Source: Strigamia acuminata
Taxonomy: Eukaryota > Arthropoda > Chilopoda > Geophilomorpha > Linotaeniidae
Length of the DNA: 64,000 bases
NCBI GenBank assembly: GCA_949358305.1
Contig: OX442314.1
Span: 40,744,581-40,808,580 of the forward strand
Reading direction: 5' to 3'
Positions 30,466-41,763 of the stretch are shown here, piece by piece. A program made the position numbers and the translations under genes. Numbering within the stretch: the first letter of the stretch is position 1; every line of letters begins with the position of its first letter. Under the pieces are notes generated by a model that worked only from the letters and a program-made list of their open reading frames with translations, was not told the DNA's origin and searched no databases.

Positions 30466-31859
30466 TTCTGTTGTTTATTTCAAATGATAAACCGCTTTTA
30501 TTAAAATGTGCTCAAACTAAAAACTTTTGAAGCAATTGATTTTTTAGTAAAAAATGACTACAGTATCTTGACTAGGTTGCAAGCACGTAAATTGAAAAAA
30601 ATCTCATTTTGCAATAAAAATAAGTCTATAATTTTATGAAATGATGATAATATACATAATTTTAATTATTTTTGAATTTTTGCACCTTTCTTCTCATTCT
30701 TCTCATTCTCTATTCTGGACGCTTTGAGCTTTACTCTCGTTGCATTTACATCCGAAACTGCACCAGTAGCGTCCATAAATGCGGCACGCTTTTGCCTTGC
30801 TGCAATGGCGTCAGCTTTTGCATTTACCGGTATGACTTCAGCCAACAATTTTAATTCAGCGGTTCGTTCGAAAACTCGACGCTGATGAAACTTTTTCCAG
30901 GTCTCCTCTTGTTCCGGCACCTCGTTATTGAAATGCCAACTGCAAATTTCCATCCAGAACTCGTCAGTTTTGCCAAGTAGATAAGGATTAATCGTCTCCA
31001 CTTGGCTCAACTGTTGAGCCGTGCACTTGCACATGTAAGGGCTCAACTCTTCAAAACTCAGCCCCTTAATTTGTGACCAGCTGCCCCAGCAGGCTGATCA
31101 CTCACCTCCAGCGTACAGGAGCTGTGTTACTGACGTGTATGTAGGAAATTTTTTTAACACACAAGCTGTGCCTTAACCTAACCTTTAACCTTATAAAGGG
31201 CGTCCCAAAAATAATGCAAGATTTGAATTAGCCGCCATTTGTGCAGTAAATTGTTGGTGACTCTGAAACAACAACGATTTGACAGCTGAAAGTTTAGGGT
31301 TTTATCTGCCGAAATTGGATTATATTGATGTGGCCAATATGTGGTTTCAACAAGACGGTGCAAGAAAAAGGGGCCAATTCTGATCACCGAAACCGGTGAT
31401 GTCTCATGCAGTAATTGAATTGTTTCCATGGTTGTATGGCAATATGGCATGTGGCACCGTCTTGTTGTATCCACATATTGGCCACATCAATATAATCCAA
31501 TTTCGGCAGATAAAACCCTAAACTTTCAGCTGTCAAATCGTTGTTGTTTCAGGGTTGCCAACAATTTACTGCACAAATGGCGATAAATTCAAATCTTGCG
31601 TTATTTTTGGGACACCCTGTACTTTGACTACTCCTCGTCACGGACCTAATTAACATCCTTCCATCATCTTCTTCAGGTGTTTTTTCACATTTGAGTGAGC
31701 ATCATATTTCCTGAATTGTTTAAAAATAAAAATAAATATCATTTTATGTTATGTCTCAACATATGTTGAAATAAAACATATTTCACATATTAATAAATAA
31801 ACAACACAATATTGCTCCAACAAAGTAATATTTTAGTGCCAAGTTCAGTGGCAACAGTA
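30466..31859 (-). repeat. 1-kb repeat family, copy 3, split by a mariner-type element
   Basis: Diverged third copy of the repeat, homologous from the TTTCTGTTG stretch to the position matching base 2889. Its minus-strand ORF (30666-31046) is longer than in the other copies because a glutamine codon replaces the stop. Relative to the other copies it contains a 424-bp insertion at 31196-31619. Here it is not followed by P sequence, so the repeat is an independent unit. Function unknown. Confidence 0.75.
31196..31619. mobile_element. Fold-back mariner-type nonautonomous element
   Basis: Absent from the two homologous copies of the surrounding repeat (empty site CCTTATACTTCGAC at 2631), with TA duplicated at 31194-31195 and 31620-31621. 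The ends read AAGGGCGTCCC and GGGACACCCTG. Left and right arms of about 165 bp are inverted copies of each other around a loop of about 90 bp. The arms encode MWFQQDGA, the motif around the second catalytic Asp of Tc1/mariner transposases, followed by a TxH-like stretch. The element is thus a palindromic derivative of a transposase gene and not a simple deletion product. Confidence 0.9.
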
Positions 31860-31976
31860 TTGACCAATCACGCTGCATCTCTTTCATGATGCAGCAAGGC
31901 CCAAGTTGGGGGAGAAGCCTCCCTCCTGCTCGCGTGTGACTGACAGACTTTTTGCACACGACCCAAAGGCGGCTAT

Positions 31977-32900
31977 GTGACTTCTAAAGTAAAGTCAATA
32001 ATTTCAACCAATAAACCAATGGAAAATGTCATATCAAAGATTGCATCAGACATCAAAGTCAATGTTGCTGACAGTAGTAAATTAGAAAATTTATTACACA
32101 ATTCTTTTGGAGATGCAAACTTTGGTAAATACCATAAAAGAACTTTTGCTGATGATATGCAAGAGTTCTTTCACATGCTGTTCTCACAATGCCATGTAAG
32201 TGATAAACTTTTTTTTATTTACTTTTACTGGTCACAATTTTTAGTTACCAAAGTTATAATTTTAAATTTTCTTTTTTAATTTGTGTAGCCATTTTTGGAA
32301 TCCACTACAGCTGAGCAAAGATGTGTAAAGCACTGGTTTCTGAAAAACCTATGGTACGAATGTCGGCCAATTGAGGATCCGCCAGATATTATTGATCCAG
32401 CAAGGATGACAAGGATGAAGAATCTGTGCAGGATTTTAAAAACATGAATTGCCAGTCTCTGGGTTTACTTAAAAAGGGACACATTGAGGTTCATGTATTG
32501 AATGAAGTTGTTTATTTTAGATGTATATGTCTGCCTACAATGAGAAAAGATAGAGATTATACAATTAAGTTAGTAATAAACAATGTCTGTAGTATAATTT
32601 ATGCTAGTTGTGGATGCCCAGCTGGTCTAGGTTAGCTTATGTGTCGTCATGTACATGCCACGATCACGAAGGAATACGTGGGCTTAAAATACAATAAAAA
32701 TTGTAAATGCCACAAAGTAAAGTCTTCCTCAGATTATATAGATGATGAAATTGCTTTCAGATATTGTGCTGGATTTGTTCTGCGCAGTTTGTGGATCAAA
32801 TAGTATAAAGTTTAGTAGTGAAAATGGGTTGAGATATACTTTGGCAGTTGCTCATAATCGTTTGCGACCTGGTCTTGTTTCAAAACTTCTGTCTTAAAAA
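31977..32900 (+). pseudogene. SWIM zinc-finger protein relic
   Basis: Frames on the plus strand carry a spliced-looking join: donor GTAAGT after 32195 and acceptor TTGTGTAG at 32288. Downstream is CGCPAGLG-stop-LMCRHVHA at 32609-32652, matching the SWIM pattern CxC...CxH, with a TAG between the two halves. Other frame breaks follow. SWIM domains occur in many transposon-associated and nuclear proteins. I cannot name the family. Lesions show it is not functional. Confidence 0.6.
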
Positions 32901-32931
32901 CTACTTTTAAAAAAAGTGACATTGAGCAGGT

Positions 32932-34447
32932 AAGAGGAGACCCCACGACTTCAAGCCTGGTGACTGGGTCACGCTGAAGAGCAGAATCTTGTCATCGGCG
33001 GATAAACAGGTATCTGCAGGATTTCAGCAACGGACAGAGGGAATTTACATGATTCACCGGATCATCGGGCCAAACACCGTGTTACTGATGAAGGAAGACG
33101 GCAGTGTAACGCAGCTTTACCACATTGTGGATCTCCGACATTGGTACAGCGAGCTAGACGGCGATGCAAAAGTGATGGAGACAGTTGCGACGCCAGTTTT
33201 ATTTCTAAAGTGGATTTGGACGACATACATGCCAGACTTGACAAATTTAGCACGGAGGCACGCAAAATTTGTGCGAATTATTATATTGAGAACAAGGTTC
33301 GGTATAAAGAATGTGAGCAGGGAGAAAGTTCGTCGTGAAAACCTTCTCTTTTATGTTTTTAAAGTGTTTTTGAAATTTTTATTAATATTAATCCATTTTT
33401 TAGCATTGTTTGAATTTTTTAGCAGAGTTTTGGTGTTTGTGAAATTCCTTTCCCATCAACGTCGGCAGCAGAGGCAGAGGACAGGCGACTGATGCCTCCC
33501 CCACCGTCGATACGGACCGTGCTGGAAGCGGTGAGGACATTGCCAGCCCCAGCAAGGCCCAAGCTAGGAGCCGTGACAGAGGTTGCGACTGTGCCTGATG
33601 AGGAGCCGCGATGCCCCATCAGCCACAGCCACCGCCCGAGGAAACACCAGGGCCGTGAAAAGCTCTGACTGTCGTCCTTGGATGCGGAATTGTATAAACG
33701 ACGGACCACTGGTCCCGATAATTTTTGTTTTTCCCCAGCAGGATTCCATGAGATGCCTGAAAACAAGACATGGTTGTTTAGTAGCTTTGTTAATTTATTT
33801 ATGGTTTTCTTTCACTTTTACCACTACATTTTCCCTACACAGCAGCAGACAACTGGTTGATCCTGACCTCGGCATTTGGTCTACGGGATCAAAATCAAGC
33901 AAACCGAAATAATGGTTGGCTAAATTTCCGGCATAATCATCCACGATTTGATAAATTTGGAGTACAAGATTTCATCAAACGAGCTGAAATGATTTGGAAG
34001 TACAACCTACCCCTAGCAGATGCCACAGATGCCCGGCGAAGAAGCCATCTAACGTTTCCCGTGCCCCGAGAACCTCGCGGCCGTGAGTCTAGGTCAGGTC
34101 CCGGCTGTTGTATATATTATTTATTTCTTTATTTTTTGTTTTTTTTGTTGTTTAACATACTTTTTTTTTTGCATTTTTGAGAGGCTTGACCAACCTATAC
34201 CATCCTTGTTTTTATCTTTTGATCCCGGCTTGGGTGTTTCCCGTGTTCCCACGTTTGTTGCAAACATCTTGAACCAACGGTGTTGTAGTCTTCGGACAGA
34301 CAGCACCGAAGGTCGGCGCCGGTAACTCGACAATGTTGTGGTCTTCGACTGACATCGTTGTTGTGCTTTGCTTGCCTCGATTTGCGTGTCCCCGTTGGTG
34401 TTGTGTGTGGCCCCTTTACCCCACTTTTTTCGGGGGGGGGGGAGAAA
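32932..34447 (+). pseudogene. Remnant of a plus-strand gypsy element: integrase tail and downstream ORF
   Basis: At 32935-33150 the frame reads DFKPGDWVTLKSRILSSADK and then GIYMIHRIIGPNTVLL, the C-terminal SH3/GPY-like part of a gypsy integrase. A Pro-rich frame starts at 33490 (MPPPPSIRTVLEAVRTLPA), and further fragments lie at 33857-34110. A purine run (GGGGGGGGGGAGAAA) ends at 34447 just before a TGTGACC LTR start. RT, RNase H and the integrase core are absent, so this is the 3' end of a truncated element in opposite orientation to elements 1-3. Confidence 0.7.
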
Positions 34448-35700
34448 TGTGACCACTTGGCCACCTGGGTGACCTGCGGCACTGCCACACACCACCATAC
34501 GGCCCCAAAGGTCATCCCCTTTGTGGGCGATTGACCTAGCCTGGGGGAAGACGGAGTGGAGTGATGTGGTGAGAAGAGGAGTGAAGAGAGAGAGAGAGTA
34601 GCACTGGACACGGACTGAGAAGGACGTGTGTACAGTTGCTGAGGAGGAGAAGGTATTAATCGAAGGGACAAGACGTGTCCCGGGTTGGACTGTACTCCTC
34701 ACCATTCACCATGTTGATACTCAGTGCTATGGCGGATTCCATAGCGCAACCTCCATGAGCGAATAGGCAGGTCGTAGGTTATTTATAGGTCATAGGTTAT
34801 TTATAGGTCATAGGTTATTTATAGGTCATAGGTTATTTATAGGTCATAGGTTATTTATAGGTCATAGGTTATTTATAGGTCATAGGTTATTTATAGGTCA
34901 TAGGTTATTTATAGGTCATAGGTTATTTATAGGTCATAGATTATTTATAGGTCATAAGTTATTTATAGGTCATAGGTTATTTATAGGTCATAGGTTATTT
35001 ATAGGTCATAGGTTATTTATAGGTCATAGGTTATTTATAGGTCATAGGTTATTTATAGGTCATAGGTTATTTATAGGTCATAGGTTATTTATAGGTCATA
35101 GGTTATTTATAGGTCATAGGTTATTTATAGGTCATAGGTTATTTATAGGTCATAGGTTATTTATAGGTCATAGGTTATTTATAGATCATAGGTTATTTAT
35201 AGGTCATAGGTTATTTATATGTCATAGGTTATTTATAGGTCATAGGTTATTTATAGGTCATAGGTTATTTATAGGTCATAGATTATTTAGAGGTCATAGG
35301 TTATTTATAGGTCATAGGTTATTTATTTATTTATTTATTTATAGTCAACCCTGTGGACGCGCCGCGCTGATCGCGTGATTCGCCGCCGCCGAGCCGACCG
35401 GACCGAGGCTCCCGACGCCGAGGTAGTTAATTCAGCCAAACGTTTCGATTCGTCGACCTGTCTATCCGTTTATTTAATTTGTGTAATTAATTTGATATTT
35501 TTTCCCAGGGACCCGCAGCCAGACTTGTAGCCGGAACTGAACCAGACGAGTCTCCCGTCATTTTATTTATTTTTCGCTTATTTTCTTTTGTGTGTTGTTC
35601 GTTTCCCATTTCCCTCGTAAATAAATAATAAAAGTAATTATCTTTTATCGAGTAGTTTGAAGTTTTTTTTTTTTTTTTTTTTTTTATCACTTTTTATCAC
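34448..35700 (+). repeat. LTR of the truncated plus-strand element (right end approximate)
   Basis: Begins TGTGACCACTTGG directly after the polypurine run. It includes the 18-bp tandem array (34769-35326), a GC-rich segment with CGCGCC around 35350-35420, AATAAATAATAAA near 35619 and a poly-T run at 35659-35685. No second copy is in the window, so the right end cannot be fixed. Confidence 0.55.
34769..35344. repeat. Minisatellite: 31 copies of an 18-bp unit plus TTTA run
   Basis: The unit is AGGTCATAGGTTATTTAT, repeated 31 times from 34769 to 35326 with no length changes and only isolated substitutions, then (TTTA)n to 35344. Each unit contains AGGTCA, one base, AGGTTA: the arrangement of a nuclear-receptor DR1 element. 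Confidence 0.97.
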
Positions 35701-36300
35701 TTTTCACCAGATTAAAACAATTTTTTAAAATTTGTCAAAATTTTCAAAATGTGAATTTGAAGAAATCTATGTAATTGTCACGTGTTTATTTCACCTTTGC
35801 TAATGCTCTCGGCTGTTAATAGAAAGCTGTTGCTCGTTGCTTATTAACTAAACTGCCAAATTAGGGGATTGCTATGGCAAACTCCTAATGAGCACCGTTT
35901 TTCATTTTTCATTTAGGAAGGGAACATACTCTTTGGTGCACAATATGATGAACTAACAAAGCCAACAATCTGCATTTGGCAGATTAAACGACGTGTCAAA
36001 TACACTAGCGACGTCGAGAAAGGACGCCATCACATCCCCGCGACGTTTGATACCCGCATCTATGTATTTTGCCTTTTGTGTACGGGAAGCTGCTGGCTGG
36101 TTGGAGCGAATCCCGCTCCCGCGAGTTTTCGTTTCTGACAAAGCTGTATTGTCAAAACACATTCCCTACGTTTCAATGATATTGCTACATATTGCATCGT
36201 TCCAGTTTGGTCATTTATTAGTTAGTCGCTTCTCTTCAAATAGTGATGCACACTCTGCCGCAGGGTTGCGGGAGGGCGGGAGGGAGTCGGAAGATTCGGC
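35701..36300. other. Stretch with no recognised feature
   Basis: AT-rich at first. Both strands have short open frames between 35953 and 36240 with no recognised domain. Nothing is supported. Confidence 0.45.
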
Positions 36301-36955
36301 TCTTCTTTTATTTTATTTTTTTTGTTTTTTTAGAATTCCACCGCCACCCATCATGCCGGACACAGAGCTGGTCGGCGCGGCGGTGGAAGCGGCCGGTCGC
36401 TCCGCCGCAACGAGCAGAGCGACCGAGGACGTCGCCCACGCCGTCGCGTTCTCGGTCCCGGAGGTGGCGGTGGCGATGGGCGCGACGTCAGCAGCCATGG
36501 CGGCCTTTCTGGCCACGCAGGCAGCCTGCGCGGCTTTCGGTTCGGTCGCGGCGGCCGTAGCGGTGGTTGAGGCCATAACGGGACACGCGGAAGCGGTCGA
36601 CGCCGTCGTCACAGCGGTCGGTGCGGTCAGGGCGGCCGAGGAAGCCATCGTTGCCGTCGACGAGGCCGCGGAGGCGGTGGGGACGAGCGCGCGCAGGCTC
36701 CGTCGTCGCCGCGCCAGAAATTCTACTGTGTAACGTAATCGTCGTCGTCGTCAGAAGCTCCAGAAGAAACTGGTAACGGGATTACAGCGCGCCCTGTTTC
36801 CAGGAGTTTTCCCGGATCATCAAGTCGCACTGGCGGCTGCCAAACGACTGTGGACGGCGCCGATGGGACTTCCGAGGGCCTTATTGGATTTTCACAGGCC
36901 AATCGAGTTTAAGTCCCACAGTGGCATCTTATTTGTGAGTTATTTGATAAAAAGG
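36301..36955 (+). other. GC-rich coding-like island of unknown origin
   Basis: Sharp change to strongly GC-rich sequence at 36340-36730. From ATG at 36353 one frame encodes an Ala/Val-rich chain ending in an Arg run and a stop at 36732. The two alternative frames are Arg/Trp- and Gly/Arg-rich. A second open piece, 36733-36955, reads Arg-rich then LFPGVFPDHQVALAAAKRLW. I cannot decide which frame is coding and know no homologue. Composition stands out from the surroundings and suggests foreign or transposon origin. Confidence 0.4.
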
Positions 36956-37224
36956 TAAGTATTTATTCAGATAAATTCCCGGATCACAACACCGTTAGAT
37001 CGGACGAAAAAATTACACAGATTTTAAAAGGTGTTTTCTATTCTCGCCCGAATTTACCGCGGTACATGGAATCGTGGGATGTTGGCATGGCTCATTTGGC
37101 TGCCAGATTACGGTATTCCCAAATTCACAGCTCGTTTGGCTGCCAAGCCTGTATGTATTATTTGCCCACTTGAAAAGGTTCGCGTTGATGTGCAAAACAA
37201 AGTAGATGAAGAAGAAAGAGATTT

Positions 37225-37948
37225 AATTCATTATTAAAGATAAAGATAAAGCTGAGACTTTATTGTACTGGCATAGCAGCAGAACCAAAGTTGAAGCAAT
37301 CAAGTGCAAGAAGGGTTTACCGATGGTTTTAACTACCAAAGAGTTGTTTTTTCTTACATTACTGAGTTTAAAACAGGGTTTTTCTGTTTTAAGTTTAGAG
37401 CAGTTCTTCGGTGTTAGCAAATCTACAATAACCAGACTTTTCACAACATGGAAAACTTTTTTAACCACGAACTACGAGAAATGTTTCCGATACCACCGCC
37501 TGAATTTTTAAAAGCTAATGTGCCCCATTTTTTATAAATTACTCAGATACCACTTTAATTATAGATTGTTCTGAGATTAAAATCCAAACTCCCTCTCGTT
37601 TAGGGGCTCAGAGAGACATTTTCCAGCTACAAACATTCTAATAGATATAAATTTCTTGTAGCAATAACATCAAATGGTCAAATTGTGTTTGTATCACCAT
37701 TGTATGGTGGGTCAGCATCCGATAAAAAAATTGTACATGATTCAGGATTTCTTGAACAGCTAACTCGAGGACACAATATCATGGCTGATAAGGGTTTAGA
37801 AATTGGTCATATTTTACCTGATGGTGTTGGTTTAAATGTACCACCAAAGTTTTACAAAAGAATAACTAGACAAATCCCAGTGGAGGATGTATTGCAGAAC
37901 AGAGCGATTCTTAGTGAGCGCATTGAAGTTGAGCGTATAAAATTCTGA
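37225..37948 (+). pseudogene. PIF/Harbinger ISL2EU-type DDE transposase fragment
   Basis: Pieces in more than one frame match the DDE_4 nuclease. A helix-turn-helix region (LEQFFGVSKSTITRLFTTW, about 37395-37450) is followed by LIIDCSEIKIQTPS with the first Asp, FVSPLYGGSASDKKIV with the second, IMADKGLEI, and ERIEVERIK with the Glu. Stops near 37510 and a frameshift near 37620 break it. The fragmentary THAP domain at 39961-40252 may belong to the same kind of element, since ISL2EU elements combine these modules. Confidence 0.82.
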
Positions 37949-38339
37949 GTACTGTTCAACCATTATGTTCCATCAACCTAGCAAACCAAATTGTCAGTGT
38001 ATGCGCTTATTTAACTAATTTCAAAACAGTCTTAAGAAAATAAAAATTTATTGTTTATTTAGTCACCATTTTTCGTATGAAAGAAATTGCTTATCAACAT
38101 ACAATTTTTTTCCATGTTTAATTTTACGATTAAATAATTCTGGAGTGTATGCAATTGGCATATAAGTGAATTTTTCAGAAATGGAAATGGTAGAAGTTGA
38201 TAATCCTACCATTGGGAGACTGAAGTTTATGGTAAGATGAGCAAAACCATTCAAAATAACCCTATTTCACTTCTGGGACAAAAAGTGCAAAACACTATTA
38301 TTGCTAAAATTAAGAAAGCTAAATATTTCAGCTAATATT
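37949..38339. other. Stretch with no recognised feature
   Basis: AT-rich. Nothing is supported on either strand. Confidence 0.5.
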
Positions 38340-38755
38340 ATATTGTACTCCAGATGTTAGTAGAGTTGAACAAATGCCATCAGTCATTCGAGTTGTTCCA
38401 AAAGAAGAGACAGAATATTTTCCTACACTGAAGTGTTATTACAAGAGTTGGAAACATTGGGCATCAAAATTGAAGACAATGGAGCAAAAACATGAAAGGT
38501 GTCCATTCTGGTGTACAAAGACGGATTTTAAATCAAAATCCAAAAGCCCTTTTTGTCCCTTGTTCAGGTCATTCACTTAATCTTGTTATTAATGATGCAG
38601 CAGCAGCTTTTGGTGAAATTGTTAATTTCTTTTCTTTGGTCCAAGAGATATTTATATTTTTCTCAAGTTCTACTTATAGATGGACTATTCTAAAAAAAAA
38701 TGATTTCAGGACAATATTCGATTCAAATATGGAAAACCAACTGAAAAATGTCTAA
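38340..38755 (+). pseudogene. hAT-type (DUF4371/ZMYM1-like) transposase fragment
   Basis: After a stop and frameshift near 38490 the frame reads GVQRRILNQNPKALFVPC, GHSLNLVINDAAA, FFSLVQEIFIFFSSSTYRW, typical of the DUF4371 part of hAT transposases. The end (GKPTEKCLNH at 38724-38760) resembles a stretch at 42203-42230. The rest of the transposase is absent. Confidence 0.8.
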
Positions 38756-38758
38756 ACC

Positions 38759-39563
38759 ATGCTTCAGACTCCGCCCCGGCCAGTCATTTCTCCAGAGAGC
38801 ACAGTTCAACAAACCTCGCGGCGCTTTACGTTTTCCACCTCCAAGAGAATCCATACGGAGATTTTGTACGCCTTCGGCTACCGACACTCACCCTACGGTG
38901 GAGTGGCACCTGTTCAGGCCAAGCACCCCTTCATCGATTATCGAAGCGTAGGGCTACATGCAACAACGATGTTGAAAATGGACGACCTCACATCACGCCC
39001 AATTTCGACCTCGTTCAACTCCGTGGATGGCCGGTTTAAAAGACATCATGGTCATGACCGGGTGGTCTGGGAGCTCTCGCCGTTGGTCCTTGTGCAGCAA
39101 GTGCCAGTTCATCACAAACCCCGACGGACATCCTTTGAAAGAGCCAATTACTCCTCTGTTTACGTTCGGAAAGACATCGCCATCCAAAATTGACTGGAAA
39201 ATACGATTCACTCAACAGAACCTGGACAAGATCCTGTTGCCCACCAAGAAACCGTCGGCGCCTGTTGAGTCATCCCCGTCATATGTACAGTCCAAGCAGA
39301 TTGCTCTGCTTTCCGACGCGCGCTCTTCAGCTTTGGTCTACATCAAGAGGTTGGAAGCTTCTAGGAAAGGAACTCCAGCCAAAAATTTCGCCACACCTTA
39401 TGAGGACATTGAGGTACCGGGCGAGCTCGTTTTACCACCTTTTACCGATGTCAACAGCCTTACTCAAGAAGAAATGTTGGAACGAGCTCGTGATTTGATA
39501 CCACCCTCGAGTGGATACATGTACGAAGTGGGTCGCGCCATCTTTTATATGGCGAATCGTTAA
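38759..39563 (+). CDS. Unidentified coding-like segment
   Basis: An ATG at 39027 opens 178 codons to 39563, with a CSKC-x-FIT segment, DWKIRFTQQNLDKILLP and a C-terminal helical part. A second frame from 38759 to 39193 is also open, and its first part may join the other by a frameshift near 39020. GC content is higher than in the flanks. The block directly follows the hAT fragment and looks inserted. Function and origin unknown; it may be a transposon or viral relic. Confidence 0.4.
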
Positions 39564-39960
39564 GGAGGCTACTGCAACTTAATCAATAAGTTGAGACGAG
39601 GGCAACTAGTGATCGTTAACGAAGAGGCCATCCACACCTCGTACCACATCCGTTGTGGTGTCTGCGACGCTGCGTGGTAGCTAGTTTTCGTGCTCCACCG
39701 CAGCACGACTAGAATTAGGATGCAACACGTCCCCAGTGCATTTGCACTGGACCCTCCGCGCTACATCGCATTGTTCGATCACGGACTCAGTAAAGAGGGA
39801 CATGGCACTTCTGAAGAATAACATTGTGTGGTTGATGCCAAAGCTCTGATTGGCTTTCGCTAATCACGTGGTAAAAACAAGTATCGCAAAGGATTGTGGG
39901 TACACTCAATCTCCTAATGAAGCAAAGCGCGGCCGTGAGCGAAGCAATTGTTTGACTAAA

Positions 39961-40252
39961 ATGGCTCCAAAAACTAAGAAAAGTGGCGGAAAACACTGTG
40001 CCTATGGATTATGCCATAACAACAGTGGAAATCCGAGAACAGAAAATTAGAGATTCAATCGTTCCATTTCCCAAACCAACAACACCTTTGGGCACAGAAA
40101 GAGCCAAGAAATGGATAGCAGCTATAAGAAGGGAGAATTTTTGTTTAGGAAATATAACAAGAAATACTTATGTATGTAGTCATCATTTCATTGAAAAAAA
40201 TGACCCAACTTCTTTAAATCCTCATCCAATCCCAGCTACAATTCAGAAATAG
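39961..40252 (+). pseudogene. THAP zinc-finger domain, frameshifted
   Basis: ATG at 39961 starts KHCAYGLCHNNSG, the first Cys pair of a C2CH THAP finger. A frame change near 40045 is required to reach VPFPKP, AKKWIAAIRREN and CSHHF, which complete the Cys-x2-His end, followed by an AVPTIF-like PIPATIQK. THAP fingers are the DNA-binding modules of P and ISL2EU transposases, both present nearby as relics. Confidence 0.85.
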
Positions 40253-40680
40253 TCAGTTTGGTAAACTTACATCGATTCGAAACGCAAACCACCCATTAGA
40301 TGTCCCGTATATCCTTGACATTTTACCCAATGAAGGCATTTTCGTTCAAATGTTAAAAATTGGGAATCATTTTATCTCGCTCGCGGGTTATTTTTCTGAA
40401 CGAGCCATAAATGTAGATGTCTACAATAACCTAACTATTCTCTCACTTCCACCAAAGGTAGTATCACTCGTAAGCTCGCAATTTAAGAATCACCCATGTA
40501 AACTGATTAACTTTAGGTTAATCAAAGTAACCAAATTAATGGTGACTGTGGATTGCACGCCGAATCAAACATTAAATCATTTGAAATTTACCTTTGTGGT
40601 AATTATTTATCCCTAGACATTACTAGCCAAATTAGATAGAAAACCAGAAACGGCATTCTACCGGTTCCGCCATTTGAATC
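40253..40680 (+). other. Sequence downstream of THAP, uncertain
   Basis: Short open frame 40350-40616 without recognised domain. It may be a continuation of the THAP-bearing transposon protein. Confidence 0.3.
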
Positions 40681-40708
40681 CCGGGACATTAAAGAATAAA
40701 TTTGATAT

Positions 40709-41763
40709 TTGTTAGAAAATCCAGCAACGCAGCACCTTTTCTTTAGGCGCTTGGACCTTGCTGCGCGATCTACTAGGGGTAACAGCAATACGGCAGATGT
40801 ACTAGCTGAACTGGATAGCGTCCGGACCGAAATGAGGTCCAAGTACACCACCTTAGAAGAAGCGGTAAAAGAGACAGAAGAAAAGTTAGAATCCCCCCCT
40901 GACTCTTGATCAACGTTTACAAATGTAATCTCGACGGAATGAAGTGAGCAGAGCAAACGAATAAACGCCGACTGTCATTCATTCAATGTAATCGAGGAAA
41001 AATAGGAGATGTTAGTTCCGGTTCTAACGTCACGGGTCGCGGGCAGGTTCGAATTTTGTCTCCTTGAATTTACTGTATTATTATCTTGAAGAATCTTATA
41101 AAATTCGAACAATCGTTTACACATTAGTAATTGTTTTTACTTTCTCTAGTCAATTATTGCGTTTTAATTAAATGATGGACGAAAAATAAGAGAATAGCGA
41201 CGACGACAAAACGCCTGTTGGACCTAAATCGCCGATCCGGTATGGTCCGGCAGACGATAACGCAAAGACTTTGCTTGTTGCTTCTCTTTCTGACGAGGTA
41301 AAATAGTTGAAAAAATTGAACGTGGGCGCCAATTTGGGCGATACCCAACCACAAATTCCGGCCGCCAAGGTACCAATTCCGGATCCAGCGGCCTGAGGAC
41401 GTGGAGTTCGAGGACGCGGCCAAAGAATTAGACAAATCCCCTACGTTCCGAGAAGCAGCCCCAGCCGCCCTTGAGAAGCTGATGAACAAGTCTCTGTTCC
41501 AATCTAGTTATGAACACAGAGAAAAGGTGTTGGAACATTGCACGACTCCAGAAAACCTAAAGTACTTAGATCCCCCTAAGGTGGAGGGAAAAGTCTTTTC
41601 GTTTCTAAAACCTAATTTCAAAGCAAAAGACAAAGCTTCCCTAAAATTGCAGAAAAATCTTTTGAGATCTGTGGTCCCTAAGACGGACGCGCTACGAGAC
41701 TTAGCAGCCGGTCGCTTCGACAAGAAGAAGCTGATCAGGCACATTACTGACGCCTCAGCTTAA
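40709..41763 (+). pseudogene. Possible DIRS-like gag relic
   Basis: Two pieces. At 40709-40909 is a Glu/Lys-rich coiled-coil-like stretch. At 41401-41763 is a 120-codon frame (LDPPKVEGKVFSFL, KASLKLQKNLLRSVVPKTDAL) whose Pro-Lys-Val and Lys-x-Gln-x-x-Leu pattern resembles gag-like proteins of DIRS retroelements. The joining region 40910-41400 has no long frame. The family assignment is tentative. Confidence 0.35.

Noticed and set aside
34769-35326. CRISPR-like array
   Set aside because: Units are head-to-tail 18-bp repeats without unique spacers, in a eukaryotic LTR; it is a minisatellite.
36313-36648. 111-codon minus-strand Ala/Thr-rich frame
   Set aside because: Expected by chance opposite a GC-rich region lacking stop codons.
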